64,000 bases of DNA from Chitinophagales bacterium (GCA_015654695.1 JAATGJ010000103.1:20211-84210); one strand, 5' to 3'. Positions 10,242-18,801 are shown, counted from the first letter of the stretch. Program-made: numbers and translations. Notes: generated by a model not told the origin, from the sequence alone.

Positions 10242-11342
10242 ATGGAAAAGAAAATCCCCTGTCTTGACCTGAAAGGTCAGCATCAGCAGATCAAAAAAGA
10301 AGTATTTGAAGCATTTGAAAAAGTATATGAGAATACCGCTTTTTCCGGTGGTCCTTTTGTAGAAACGTTTGAAAAAAGTTTCGCCACTTTTTGCGGAACA
10401 AAATACGCCGTGGGTGTTGATAATGGCACATCCGCATTACAACTCGCTATGCTGGCATTAGGCATTGGCGCCGGTGATGAAGTAATTATTCCGGCGAATA
10501 CATTTATCGCAACTGCATGGGGAGTTTCTTATAGCGGAGCTACTCCCGTATTTGTTGATAATGATCCGGACACATGGGAAATTGATCCTGTAAAGATCGA
10601 AGCGGCGATCACACCCAAAACAAAAGCAGTAATCGGCGTACACTTATATGGCCAGCCTTTTGATATAGATGTCGTACAGGCAGTATGCACAAAACATGAT
10701 CTCTATTTAATAGAAGATGCAGCACAGGCGCAGGGAGCTCAGTATAAAGGCAAGCCTATCGGCGGGTTTGGTGAAATGGCCTGCTTTAGTTTTTATCCCG
10801 GTAAGAATTTAGGCGCATGTGGCGAAGCTGGTGGATTGACCACTAACAGTGAGTCTTATACCAAACATCTGCATAGCCTTCGTAATCATGGTATGACTGT
10901 TCGCTATTATCATGATGAAGTTGGGTTTAATATGCGTATGGGCGGACTGGAAGGTGCATCATTAAGTATTAAACTGAAATACCTGCCTGACTGGAACAAA
11001 CGCAGGCAGGCTATCGCTAAAAGATACCAGGCAGAAATCAAAAATGATAAATTGAAAATGCAGGTACAACCTGAAGGTCATATATCTGTTTATCACTTAT
11101 TCGTGGTAACTACTGAAGACCGTGATGGCCTGATGAAGTATTTGAATGAAAAGAATATTTTCCCGGGTCTTCATTATCCTGTTCCCTGTCATTTGCAGAA
11201 AGCGTATGCCAGCCTGGGATATAAGAACGGAGATTTCCCCCATGCGGAATACCTGGCATCACACTGTTTGTCTTTGCCAATGTACGCTGAACTGGCAGAT
11301 GAAGATGTTACTTACGTAATTGAAACGCTGAACAAGTATTAA
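10242..11342 (+). CDS. DegT/DnrJ/EryC1/StrS family sugar aminotransferase (first of two)
   Basis: A 366-residue PLP-dependent fold-type I aminotransferase. The PLP-binding lysine is Lys188 in FYPGKNLGA, and EDAAQ (Asp159) holds the pyridine nitrogen. The FYPxKNLG form of the lysine motif resembles enzymes acting on 3-keto sugars (WbpE, GnnB, QdtB type). With the dehydrogenase and acetyltransferase upstream it completes a plausible oxidation, transamination, acetylation set giving a 3-acetamido sugar nucleotide. The usual GDAG after the lysine reads GEAG here, a conservative change. The next gene starts 2 bp after its stop codon, so translation is probably coupled. Confidence 0.88.
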   Translation: MEKKIPCLDLKGQHQQIKKEVFEAFEKVYENTAFSGGPFVETFEKSFATFCGTKYAVGVDNGTSALQLAMLALGIGAGDEVIIPANTFIATAWGVSYSGATPVFVDNDPDTWEIDPVKIEAAITPKTKAVIGVHLYGQPFDIDVVQAVCTKHDLYLIEDAAQAQGAQYKGKPIGGFGEMACFSFYPGKNLGACGEAGGLTTNSESYTKHLHSLRNHGMTVRYYHDEVGFNMRMGGLEGASLSIKLKYLPDWNKRRQAIAKRYQAEIKNDKLKMQVQPEGHISVYHLFVVTTEDRDGLMKYLNEKNIFPGLHYPVPCHLQKAYASLGYKNGDFPHAEYLASHCLSLPMYAELADEDVTYVIETLNKY

Positions 11343-11344
11343 TA

Positions 11345-12379
11345 ATGCTGATTGATAAACTAATTAAACGTGTAGAAGCACTTGGGCTTGACCTGGAAGG
11401 GAAGACGGTGCTTACGGAAGCGGCAAGCGGCGCTTACGTGGTGACGCCAGTATTGGCGGCGCTGGCCGGCGCTAAAGTATTCGCGTTTACCAAAACTACC
11501 CGTTACGGAACAACAGAAGAGATATTTGCCAATACGAGAAAGCTGATGGAGGAATGTACAACACGGAAACTGGATATAACGCTGATTGATACAATAACTC
11601 CCGAGGTCATTGCACAGGCGGATATCATTACCAACTCAGGACACTTACGGCCTCTGAATGAAGAGAAGCTTCAATATGCAAAAGACAACGTGGTTATTCC
11701 TTTGATGTACGAAGCATGGGAATGGAGAGATGCGGATATGGATATTCAATATATCCGTAAAAGAGGATTCAGGATCGGCGCTACCAATGAACGTCACCCG
11801 GAAGTGGATGTATTCAATTATCTCGGGGATATGGCAGTGAAGCAGATATTCGATGCGGGTATCTGTCCCTACAAGAACAAGTTTGTTTTGATCTGCAATA
11901 ACGACTTTGGGCCTTTCATTGCGAAAGTAGTAGCTAAGATCTGTGATGGCCTGGCGGTGATAGACAAGAATGAGAACAAAGACAAATACAATTTTAGTAA
12001 CGTTGAATGGATCGGAAATTTTCCTGAGGTAAAAGTGCCTGCTAAGTATAAAGATGCTGAAGCGGTTATTTTCACAGCCTATCCTTTTGATCAGAACTGG
12101 ATGGGGGAGAGTACACCACTGTCGGTAAAACAGATCAAAGCTGAATTCAGTGATCCTTACATTCTCCGTTATTGCGGTGATGTAGATCCAAAAGTGCTGG
12201 ATGATAATAGCGTCAGGTATTTCCCGGCTAATGTACACAGCGGCCACATGGGCGTATTGCCTTCTGCTGTTGGGTATGATCCGATCATTCGTTTGCAGGC
12301 GGGAGGATTAAAAGCAGGAGAGGCTTTACTTACCGGGAAACATGAACATAATAATATTCCTGTACTGGAATTAGTATAA
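11345..12379 (+). CDS. Unrecognised Rossmann-like protein in the amino-sugar operon
   Basis: I do not recognise this 344-residue protein. It is soluble, with no signal peptide or membrane segment. Residues 20-50 (GKTVLTEAASGAYVVTP, then ALAGAKVFAF) look like a beta-alpha-beta dinucleotide-binding unit of the kind in 2-hydroxyacid dehydrogenases or AdoHcy hydrolase, but with an altered glycine pattern. ADIITNSGHLRPL at 92-104 resembles the segment that follows the cofactor in those folds, and a second unit may lie at 179-207 (KFVLICNNDFGPFIAKV). His100, Glu149, Arg150, His151 and the VHSGHMG stretch near residue 285 are candidate functional residues. Its place between an aminotransferase and a formyltransferase argues for sugar-nucleotide modification. 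Treat it as a conserved-looking hypothetical. Confidence 0.7.
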   Translation: MLIDKLIKRVEALGLDLEGKTVLTEAASGAYVVTPVLAALAGAKVFAFTKTTRYGTTEEIFANTRKLMEECTTRKLDITLIDTITPEVIAQADIITNSGHLRPLNEEKLQYAKDNVVIPLMYEAWEWRDADMDIQYIRKRGFRIGATNERHPEVDVFNYLGDMAVKQIFDAGICPYKNKFVLICNNDFGPFIAKVVAKICDGLAVIDKNENKDKYNFSNVEWIGNFPEVKVPAKYKDAEAVIFTAYPFDQNWMGESTPLSVKQIKAEFSDPYILRYCGDVDPKVLDDNSVRYFPANVHSGHMGVLPSAVGYDPIIRLQAGGLKAGEALLTGKHEHNNIPVLELV

Positions 12380-12386
12380 TTAATTT

Positions 12387-13319
12387 ATGAGCACCACTAC
12401 TAACCTTATTGCTATCGGACGTTCACGTTATTTGTATGACGGGATAAAGAATCTTTTATCAAAAGGATTTTCATTCAAAGCCATTGTTACCGAAGAAGCT
12501 TACGAAGAATACGATATCAAGCATACCGACTTTGAAAGCCTCGCAAAAGAATGCGGCGCTGCTTTTTTCATGGTTAAATCAGTGAATAACGAAGAACTGG
12601 TAAAGATTATAAAAGACAATAAGATCCGTGTGGCGATCAGCGCTAACTGGAAATACACCATTCCCAAAAGTTTTCTTGACCTTTTTGAGTGCGGCATTTT
12701 GAATTTCCATCTTGGAAACCTGCCGGACTATAAAGGGAATGCTACCGTTAACTGGACGATCATTAATGGCGAGAGTTATATCAACGGGAACATTCATAAA
12801 ATGGACCCTGAATTAGATGCCGGTGATGTGGTGTCAAGAAAAGCAATTCCGATCACGGCTGATATGTATATAGCCGATGTATTGAAACAGGCGGAAGCGG
12901 ATGTACCTGCGTTATACGAAGATGCTGTAAGAAAGGTATTGGTAAAGCCGGATGCCTTTGAAGTGAAAGGGACTATACATGGTTCACGTTGCTATCCAAG
13001 ATTACCGGAAGACAGCCAGGTTAGCTGGAATCAGTCTGCGGAGGCTGTATGCAGGCTGGTAAGGGCGTCTTCGCATCCTTATAAAGGGGCATTCAGTTTT
13101 CTGAATGGAGAAAAGATCATTATCTGGAAAGCCCGGGTAATCATTCCCGAGGATAAATTCTTTGCAATACCGGGCCATGTGGTGGCGTTAAACAAAAGCG
13201 CAGGCAGCATACTGGTAGCATGTACGGATGGATTGTTAGAGGTACAGGAGATAGAAAGAAACGGGGAAGTAATGGCGCCCACCGCGTTTATAAAAAGTAT
13301 AAGGTTACGTTTCAAATAA
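12387..13319 (+). CDS. Sugar N-formyltransferase (methionyl-tRNA formyltransferase / ArnA-N fold)
   Basis: A 310-residue formyltransferase. The catalytic triad of the family is present: Asn106 and His108 in LNFHLGNLPDYKG and Asp144 in ELDAGD. The C-terminal domain (from about residue 205) follows the FMT/ArnA pattern, with YPRLPED and VRASSHPYKGAF. The N-terminal start and the setting differ from tRNA formyltransferase, which normally sits beside def. Here it lies in a sugar operon, so N10-formyl-THF-dependent formylation of an amino-sugar nucleotide (as in ArnA, VioF or WlaRD) is the best reading. Start is 7 bp after the previous stop. Family assignment is strong; the substrate is unknown. 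Confidence 0.85.
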   Translation: MSTTTNLIAIGRSRYLYDGIKNLLSKGFSFKAIVTEEAYEEYDIKHTDFESLAKECGAAFFMVKSVNNEELVKIIKDNKIRVAISANWKYTIPKSFLDLFECGILNFHLGNLPDYKGNATVNWTIINGESYINGNIHKMDPELDAGDVVSRKAIPITADMYIADVLKQAEADVPALYEDAVRKVLVKPDAFEVKGTIHGSRCYPRLPEDSQVSWNQSAEAVCRLVRASSHPYKGAFSFLNGEKIIIWKARVIIPEDKFFAIPGHVVALNKSAGSILVACTDGLLEVQEIERNGEVMAPTAFIKSIRLRFK

Positions 13320-13325
13320 TACCCA

Positions 13326-14276
13326 ATGCAGGCAAATAACAATAAACTGGTTTCTGTTGTCATACCCATTTTTAATGAGTATGAGGGTGTCCCTTTCCTG
13401 GTTGATAGCCTGAATGAATTTTTCGGACAACATACTGACCTGAATGCGGAAGTCATCTTTGTTAATGATGGTTCAAGAGATAATACGGTGGAAAGGCTGA
13501 GCGAGATGAAGCATGTAACGTATAAAGCAAAAGTGATCAGCTTCTCAAGAAATTTTGGCTCCCATGCAGCATTACGTGCAGGCATCGCCAATGCGTCCGG
13601 TGAATATATTTGTTTTAATTACGCTGATTTGCAGGATCCGCTCGAACTGATCATCCGGATGAAAGCGCTGATGGAAGATGGCCATGATATTATCTGGGCC
13701 CAGCGGGAAAGCACTAAAGTGTCCTGGGGCGAAAAGATGTTCTCCAAGTTCTATGCTTACCTGATGAAGAAATTCGCCTTTAAAAATTTCCCGGAGAAAG
13801 GTTTTGATATAGTAATGTTCAATAAAAAAGTAGCGGCTGAAGTAAACAGGAACGTGGAAGCTAATTCTTCTATCTTCCTTCAGATACTCGGCATGGGCTT
13901 CCGGCAAACAAATATTACATACAAAAAAAGAGAAAGAAAGACAGGCGTCAGTAAATGGACCTTGTCTAAGAAGATAAAACTGTTCATTGATTCATTTGTA
14001 GCTTTCTCGTATGCGCCGATACGCTTTGTTACAATCGTGGGCATTATATTCTTTTTCGTGGGTGTTTTGTGGACAGGCTATATTATAGTCAGGAAATTCG
14101 TTTTCCAGGACCTGGCCGCAGGCTGGCCTGCATTGATGTCTATCCTGATGATAGGTTTTGGTATCACGAATATTTCACTCGGTATCATCGCTGAATACCT
14201 CTGGCGTACATTGGATGCCAGTCGCAAGCGGCAGGTATTTATTATTGATGAAATAAAAGAATTGAACAAGCCATGA
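13326..14276 (+). CDS. GT2 polyprenyl-phosphate glycosyltransferase (DPM1/GtrB/ArnC-like)
   Basis: A 316-residue family 2 glycosyltransferase with the GT-A start VSVVIPIFNE (residues 9-18), VNDGS around Asp48 and an ADLQD motif at 100-104. The usual first Asp of DADLQDPP is Asn98-Tyr here, giving NYADLQDP. SFSRNFGSHAAL matches the dolichyl-phosphate-mannose synthase / GtrB group. Two C-terminal membrane helices (about 232-255 and 268-292) are typical of enzymes that load a sugar onto undecaprenyl phosphate at the inner face of the membrane. Its stop overlaps the next start by 4 bp (ATGA), pairing it with a small flippase-like protein, just as ArnC works with ArnE/ArnF. Confidence 0.87.
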   Translation: MQANNNKLVSVVIPIFNEYEGVPFLVDSLNEFFGQHTDLNAEVIFVNDGSRDNTVERLSEMKHVTYKAKVISFSRNFGSHAALRAGIANASGEYICFNYADLQDPLELIIRMKALMEDGHDIIWAQRESTKVSWGEKMFSKFYAYLMKKFAFKNFPEKGFDIVMFNKKVAAEVNRNVEANSSIFLQILGMGFRQTNITYKKRERKTGVSKWTLSKKIKLFIDSFVAFSYAPIRFVTIVGIIFFFVGVLWTGYIIVRKFVFQDLAAGWPALMSILMIGFGITNISLGIIAEYLWRTLDASRKRQVFIIDEIKELNKP

Positions 14277-14644
14277 TGAAAGCTGTATTATACTGCGCTT
14301 TGTACGCTATGCTGAATGTATCAGGAGCAGCCATCATCAAGTGGAACCTGAAAGGTAAAGTGCTGAGCACGTTGAATGACTGGATCAACCTGCTTTTTAA
14401 TGTCCAGGTCATCAGCGCCTTTGCTTTGATATTTGTTTCGATGCTGGTCATTTTCAAAGCGCTGTCGGTCGCCAATTTTACATTTGTCATCCCTGTATCG
14501 GCGGGCATCAATTTTGTTTTAACCGTCATTGCCGGGTATTATATTTTTAAAGATCATCTGAGTATGGTCTCTTTTATAGGTTTCGCATTAATTATTTCAG
14601 GTATTATTTTATTAAGTTTAAACAGTACGCAACATGCACAATAA
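14273..14644 (+). CDS. Small four-helix EamA/SMR-like membrane protein, probable lipid-linked sugar flippase
   Basis: This 123-residue protein has four predicted membrane helices and the small-multidrug-resistance architecture, including ALSVANFTFVIPVSAGINFVL in helix 3 and a GIILLSL last helix. Drug exporters of this fold and the ArnE/ArnF undecaprenyl-phosphate-aminoarabinose flippases share this size. The neighbour overlapping it by 4 bp upstream is a DPM1/ArnC-like GT2 and the downstream epimerase overlaps it by 11 bp, so it is co-translated with a sugar pathway. Flipping of the lipid-linked sugar is therefore more likely than drug export. Function is inferred from fold and context only. 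Confidence 0.75.
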   Translation: MMKAVLYCALYAMLNVSGAAIIKWNLKGKVLSTLNDWINLLFNVQVISAFALIFVSMLVIFKALSVANFTFVIPVSAGINFVLTVIAGYYIFKDHLSMVSFIGFALIISGIILLSLNSTQHAQ

Positions 14645-15608
14645 AGTTAAAGACAGTACTATCCTGGTGACCGGCGGAGCTGGTTTCATAGGTTCTTATG
14701 TCGTAGAGCAACTGATTCCCCTGCAGCCAAAGAAGATCATTATCCTTGATAATTTTATCCGCGGCACGAAAGAGAATATGAAATCTTTCTATACTAACCC
14801 TATTGTGGAATTTCATGAAGGGGATATCCGGGATACTATTAAACTGGAGCATTGCATTGCCGGTTCTGATTATATCTTTCACATGGCGGCGTTACGTATT
14901 AATGCCTGTGCAGCCAGTCCAAGAGATGGTTTTGAAGTAATGCTGAAGTCAACATTTGAAATAGCCGAATTAGCGGTAAAGCATAAAGTAAAAAAAGTAA
15001 TATACAGTTCCAGCGCATCAGTGTATGGACTTGCACAGCATTTTCCCACACCTGAAACAGATAATCCGTATAACAACCAGACATTTTATGGCGCTGCCAA
15101 AATGTGGGGTGAACAATTATTCAGGAGTTATAAATTCATGTATGGACTGGATTATGTAGCACTACGTTATTTCAATGCGTATGGTCCCCGGATGGATACA
15201 GACGGAAAATATACCGAAGTAATGATCAGGTGGCTGGATTGTATCCGCGACAGTAAGAACCCGTTGATCTATGGTGATGGATCCACTACGATGGATTTTG
15301 TATATGTAAGAGATATTGCGAAAGCGAATATTGCCGCTCTGCAGGCGGACGTTACCGACGAAGCATTCAATATTGGTAATTGCGAAGAAACAAGCCTGAA
15401 GGGATTGCTGGATGTATTGCTGAAAGTAAATGAATCAACGTTAACACCTGAATTCAGGGATGAAAGTTCTGTCAATCCAGTAGGACGCAGACTGGCTGAT
15501 ATAGATAAAGCGAAAAAGCTACTTGGTTTTACCCCGACTGTAAGCCTGGAAGAGGGAATGAAAGAGCTGAGCGAATGGTACTTTTCAAAAATAAAAGCAA
15601 GCGTTTAA
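14634..15608 (+). CDS. NAD-dependent NDP-sugar epimerase/dehydratase (extended SDR)
   Basis: A 324-residue extended short-chain dehydrogenase. It shows the cofactor motif TGGAGFIG (residues 13-20), the catalytic Ser cluster SSSAS at 125-129 and the Tyr152-x3-Lys156 pair in FYGAAK, followed by RYFNAYGP. This pattern fits UDP-sugar 4-epimerases and 4,6-dehydratase-like enzymes. With no 4,6-dehydratase recognised elsewhere in the operon, it may generate either the epimer or the 4-keto substrate for the second aminotransferase. The start ATG lies inside the flippase-like gene (11-bp overlap), so coupling is expected. The reaction type cannot be fixed by eye. Confidence 0.85.
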   Translation: MHNKVKDSTILVTGGAGFIGSYVVEQLIPLQPKKIIILDNFIRGTKENMKSFYTNPIVEFHEGDIRDTIKLEHCIAGSDYIFHMAALRINACAASPRDGFEVMLKSTFEIAELAVKHKVKKVIYSSSASVYGLAQHFPTPETDNPYNNQTFYGAAKMWGEQLFRSYKFMYGLDYVALRYFNAYGPRMDTDGKYTEVMIRWLDCIRDSKNPLIYGDGSTTMDFVYVRDIAKANIAALQADVTDEAFNIGNCEETSLKGLLDVLLKVNESTLTPEFRDESSVNPVGRRLADIDKAKKLLGFTPTVSLEEGMKELSEWYFSKIKASV

Positions 15609-15618
15609 TAATTAATTT

Positions 15619-16758
15619 ATGATACCCATAGCCAAACCTTATTTAACTGCCGATGAAGCGCAGGCTGCATATGATACCATCCTTACCGGCTGGATCACGC
15701 AGGGACCAAGAGTAGCAGAGTTTGAAGAAAAATTTGCCGCCTACACAGGCGCAAAATATGCTGTCGCAGTTTCTAATTGTACAACAGCGCTGCATCTTGC
15801 CCTGATAGTCGCAGGCATCAAAGAAGGGGATGAGGTGATTTGTCCTTCGATGAGTTATGTAGCTACAGCTAACTCAATAAAATATGTAAGAGCCAATCCA
15901 GTATTTGCAGAAGTGAATCCTAAAACGTATAACCTCGATGTGGAGGATACGGAAAAAAAGATCACACCAAAGACGAAAGCGATCCTGCTAGTACACCAAA
16001 TTGGCATGCCTGCTGATATTGATGCATTTAAAAGACTGGCAGATAAATATAAACTAAAACTAATTGAAGATGCCGCGTGTGCAGCAGGGTCTGCTTACCA
16101 AGGCGCAAAGATCGGCAGTCACTCTGAATTAGTTTGTTTCTCCCTGCATCCAAGAAAAGTGATCTCTACCGGTGATGGTGGGTTTGTAACTACCAACCGG
16201 GAAGATTATTACCAGCGGATGAAATTATTAAGACAACATGGTATGTCAGTTAATGACCGTGTTCGCCATGAATCCGCCAAAGTGATCTTTGAAGATCATG
16301 TTGAAGTGGGATATAATTACCGGATGACGGATATACAGGCGGCGGTAGGTATTAAACAATTGGAAAAATTAGACTGGATAGTAGCGGAAAGAAGAAAGAT
16401 CGCCATGCAGTATCACGAAGCATTTAAAGCTATTGATTTCATTCGGCTGCCGGTAGAGGAAAAAGGTTATTTCAGCAACTACCAGTCATATAGTATTTAC
16501 CTGAAGGATACCTGTCCCATCGGCCGGAATGAACTGATGCAAAAAATGCTGGATGCAGGTATTTCTACAAGAAGAGGTATTATGACATCTCACCGGGAAA
16601 CGGCTTATAAGAACGAATGTGCTGGTTTGTCGCTACCCGTATCAGAAAATGCAGCAGATAACAGTATCATTCTGCCGCTGTATATACCCATGAGTTCAGA
16701 AGATGTAAAGAAAGTGATCGAAACATTTAAGGCAAACATATTGGTTCCTGTTCTGTAA
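15619..16758 (+). CDS. DegT/DnrJ/EryC1/StrS family sugar aminotransferase (second of two, ArnB/PglE-like)
   Basis: A 379-residue PLP enzyme with Lys180 in FSLHPRKVISTGDGG and Asp151 in EDAACAAG. The HPxKxIxTGxGG version of the lysine motif is that of aminotransferases acting on 4-keto hexoses (ArnB, PglE, perosamine synthase type), unlike the FYPGK form of the other copy at 10242. The start MIPIAKPYLT and GWITQGPRV also fit this group. It is the last gene of the operon, 10 bp after the epimerase, and a strong terminator follows 25 bp downstream. Presence of both types suggests two separate amination steps. Confidence 0.88.
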   Translation: MIPIAKPYLTADEAQAAYDTILTGWITQGPRVAEFEEKFAAYTGAKYAVAVSNCTTALHLALIVAGIKEGDEVICPSMSYVATANSIKYVRANPVFAEVNPKTYNLDVEDTEKKITPKTKAILLVHQIGMPADIDAFKRLADKYKLKLIEDAACAAGSAYQGAKIGSHSELVCFSLHPRKVISTGDGGFVTTNREDYYQRMKLLRQHGMSVNDRVRHESAKVIFEDHVEVGYNYRMTDIQAAVGIKQLEKLDWIVAERRKIAMQYHEAFKAIDFIRLPVEEKGYFSNYQSYSIYLKDTCPIGRNELMQKMLDAGISTRRGIMTSHRETAYKNECAGLSLPVSENAADNSIILPLYIPMSSEDVKKVIETFKANILVPVL

Positions 16759-16783
16759 AACCAATAAGAATATTTTCTCTCAA

Positions 16784-16825
16784 AGAAATCCCGCCTACGC
16801 AAAGCAGGCGGGATTTCTTTTTTTT
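16784..16825 (+). terminator. Rho-independent terminator of the amino-sugar operon
   Basis: Perfect 13-bp stem (AGAAATCCCGCCT at 16784-16796, AGGCGGGATTTCT at 16806-16818), 9-nt loop and a run of T to 16825. It directly follows the last aminotransferase. Confidence 0.92.
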
Positions 16826-17231
16826 AGCGAAGGATAAGCTTTTGAAGAATTATACTATTTGAACATTTGAACGATACCAAAGGGCGATTAAAGCTTTTAC
16901 TTTGAAACTCCTGGAGTTCTATGTGTGTATTTCTATGTTATCTATGTGCCTAATGTGGTAAAAGATTTAGTGGCTAGTTCAACGTCAAAATATATCTTTT
17001 TGATGTCGAATTGGTATTAATAATTAAACGGGCCTTTTGCTTTGTTACAAGAGCGGCGTACATTTATCCGGGCTAAGAGATACTTACAAAACATAGGACG
17101 CCTGCGACTCTGCAGAAATATCCATACGAACGACACATTTTTAGCCACCTATTGCAGAAGTGGAAAATCACGCCCGCTATAGCAGGACTTCAAAACAGGC
17201 ACTAGCCTGATTAATTAACTTTTCCCGGAAA
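16826..17231. other. Intergenic region with CTATGTG repeats and a hairpin
   Basis: About 400 bases between convergent genes with no convincing ORF. TCTATGTG-like words occur at 16919, 16932 and 16941, followed by TAATGTGG, resembling degenerate short tandem repeats. Bases 16978-17010 can form a hairpin (TTCAACGTCAAAA against TTTTGATGTCGAA, 7-nt loop, one mismatch and one G-U). No function is evident. Confidence 0.5.
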
Positions 17232-17735
17232 TTAGTGTGAAACAGAAGCACTGTCGCCAGCGTCTGTGTTTGTTTTTTTGAAGAGCATTACATAGCCGCA
17301 GAGATTCTTTTTCTTTTGCTTATTAACCTGTACAGGTTTCATCATGTGAAACTCGGATATTTTTGCTATGTAAGGATAAGAGATAATATTGCCGTCCACA
17401 TCTCCCCATTTTTTTTGTTGAAAAACGACCTGCTTTTCATCCCAGTCATACATTCTTACTTCATACAGGCGGGAAGTATAATCACCGATGAAGACAAACT
17501 GGTACCAGGTACCTTGTGTTAACGGAACGATCACGGGCATTTCAAACTCACTCTCCATGGTAATGGATGCCTCCTTGAGTAACGCAAAGCCATCTTTTGA
17601 ATAAAGAGCTTTCAGGCTGTCTGCCTGTTTGGTGATAGAACCACTCTGGCATGACTGAAGCCGGATAACATCCTGCGAAAAGGAAGGCAGGGAGAATAAG
17701 AGAAAAAATACGATGGAGGAGTAAACTGTTTTCAT
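17232..17735 (-). CDS. Small secreted protein of unknown function
   Basis: A 167-residue protein starting with a clear signal peptide (MKTVYSSIVFFLLFSLPSFS, cut before Gln-Asp). The mature part is about 145 residues, mixed alpha/beta by composition, with a Trp/Tyr/Phe-rich centre (QGTWYQFVFIGDYTSRLYEV) and a Lys-rich KKKN segment near the C terminus. No sorting domain or lipobox is present, so it is probably periplasmic. It is monocistronic, with 210 bases on its upstream side. I do not recognise the family. Confidence 0.7.
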   Translation of the reverse strand: MKTVYSSIVFFLLFSLPSFSQDVIRLQSCQSGSITKQADSLKALYSKDGFALLKEASITMESEFEMPVIVPLTQGTWYQFVFIGDYTSRLYEVRMYDWDEKQVVFQQKKWGDVDGNIISYPYIAKISEFHMMKPVQVNKQKKKNLCGYVMLFKKTNTDAGDSASVSH

Positions 17736-17947
17736 ATTAATCTTTAAATAGAATATTGGTAGTGGTAGTGGTATAAAATTAATTCACATTTTCCCATAAC
17801 TTAAATTTTGATGACTGAATATCAGCTAAATAGTTAATTTTCTTAGTAAAAACACGGGATACGTTCAGGGAAATAAGGCAGGAACGAATTAAATGCGACA
17901 ATCAAAGTAGAAAAAAAAATCCGCGGCTGCAAGTGTTTTTACGATAA

Positions 17948-18712
17948 TCAGTAAACATTTCTGTAAAAATAAATAGCATCCGCCTGCCTGGTACAGGTAA
18001 TTGTGAGATCATTTATGCAAACGTGAGGCGGCAATGAGGCGCAATACCAGGTCACATCCGCCACATCTTCAGCAGATAATGGCTCCAGGCCATCATAGAT
18101 CCTTGCTGCTGTTTCTTCATCGCCTTTGAAACGGACCAGGGAGAATTCGGTTTCTGCCGCTCCCGGATGTATGCCTGTAACTTTTATATTATGCCGCAAC
18201 AGGTCTATCCTCATGGCGTGGTTAAGCGCATCTACAGCATATTTGGAAGCGCAATACATATTCCCTTTTTCATACACTTGTTTTCCTGCTATAGATCCCA
18301 TATTAATAATGTGTCCTTGTTTTCTTTTTACCATTAATTGGGAAACGGCTTTGGCTACATACATAAATCCTTTTATGTTGGTGTCCACCATGATGTTCCA
18401 GTCATTAAGATCAGCTTCTTCAAAGTAATCACGGCCAAGAGCCAGGCCGGCGTTATTGAACAGCACATCAATCATCTTCCATTCTTCCGGGAGTGTATTG
18501 ATGGCATCAAAAACTTTTTGTTCATCCCTTACATCAAAAGGCAGCGGCAGGCAGGCGATGTTATATTTTTTTTCCAGCGCTGTACATATTTCATTCAGGC
18601 GGTCAGATCTTCTCCCATTTAAAATAAGATCATAACCATTAGCGGCAAATTTTTCTGCGGCTGCTTTACCAAAGCCTGATGTAGCCCCGGTGATAAAAAT
18701 GATTTTTGACAT
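17948..18712 (-). CDS. Short-chain dehydrogenase/reductase, YdfG-like
   Basis: A 254-residue classical SDR. It has TGATSGFG (residues 8-15), NNAG at 86-89, Ser140 and the Tyr153-x3-Lys157 catalytic pair (YCASK). This form is close to the NADP-dependent 3-hydroxy-acid (serine/allo-threonine) dehydrogenases of the YdfG group, including the GAAETEFS stretch after the active site. It acts in the cytoplasm; the true substrate is open. Upstream, TATCTTCG at about 18761-18768 on the minus strand is one mismatch from the TAnnTTTG promoter box. It stands alone between two unrelated genes. Confidence 0.87.
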   Translation of the reverse strand: MSKIIFITGATSGFGKAAAEKFAANGYDLILNGRRSDRLNEICTALEKKYNIACLPLPFDVRDEQKVFDAINTLPEEWKMIDVLFNNAGLALGRDYFEEADLNDWNIMVDTNIKGFMYVAKAVSQLMVKRKQGHIINMGSIAGKQVYEKGNMYCASKYAVDALNHAMRIDLLRHNIKVTGIHPGAAETEFSLVRFKGDEETAARIYDGLEPLSAEDVADVTWYCASLPPHVCINDLTITCTRQADAIYFYRNVY

Positions 18713-18801
18713 AGTGAAGGAATATGAGGTTGAAATCGGAAGTCAGAGGATGCGAAGATAATTGAAGGTCATTCACTATTCAGCATTGACCATTCACTTT
18801 T

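Noticed and set aside
11645..12247. 200-residue antisense ORF
   Set aside because: It lies fully inside the Rossmann-like gene on the other strand, its composition is not protein-like, and the plus-strand gene is part of a tight operon.
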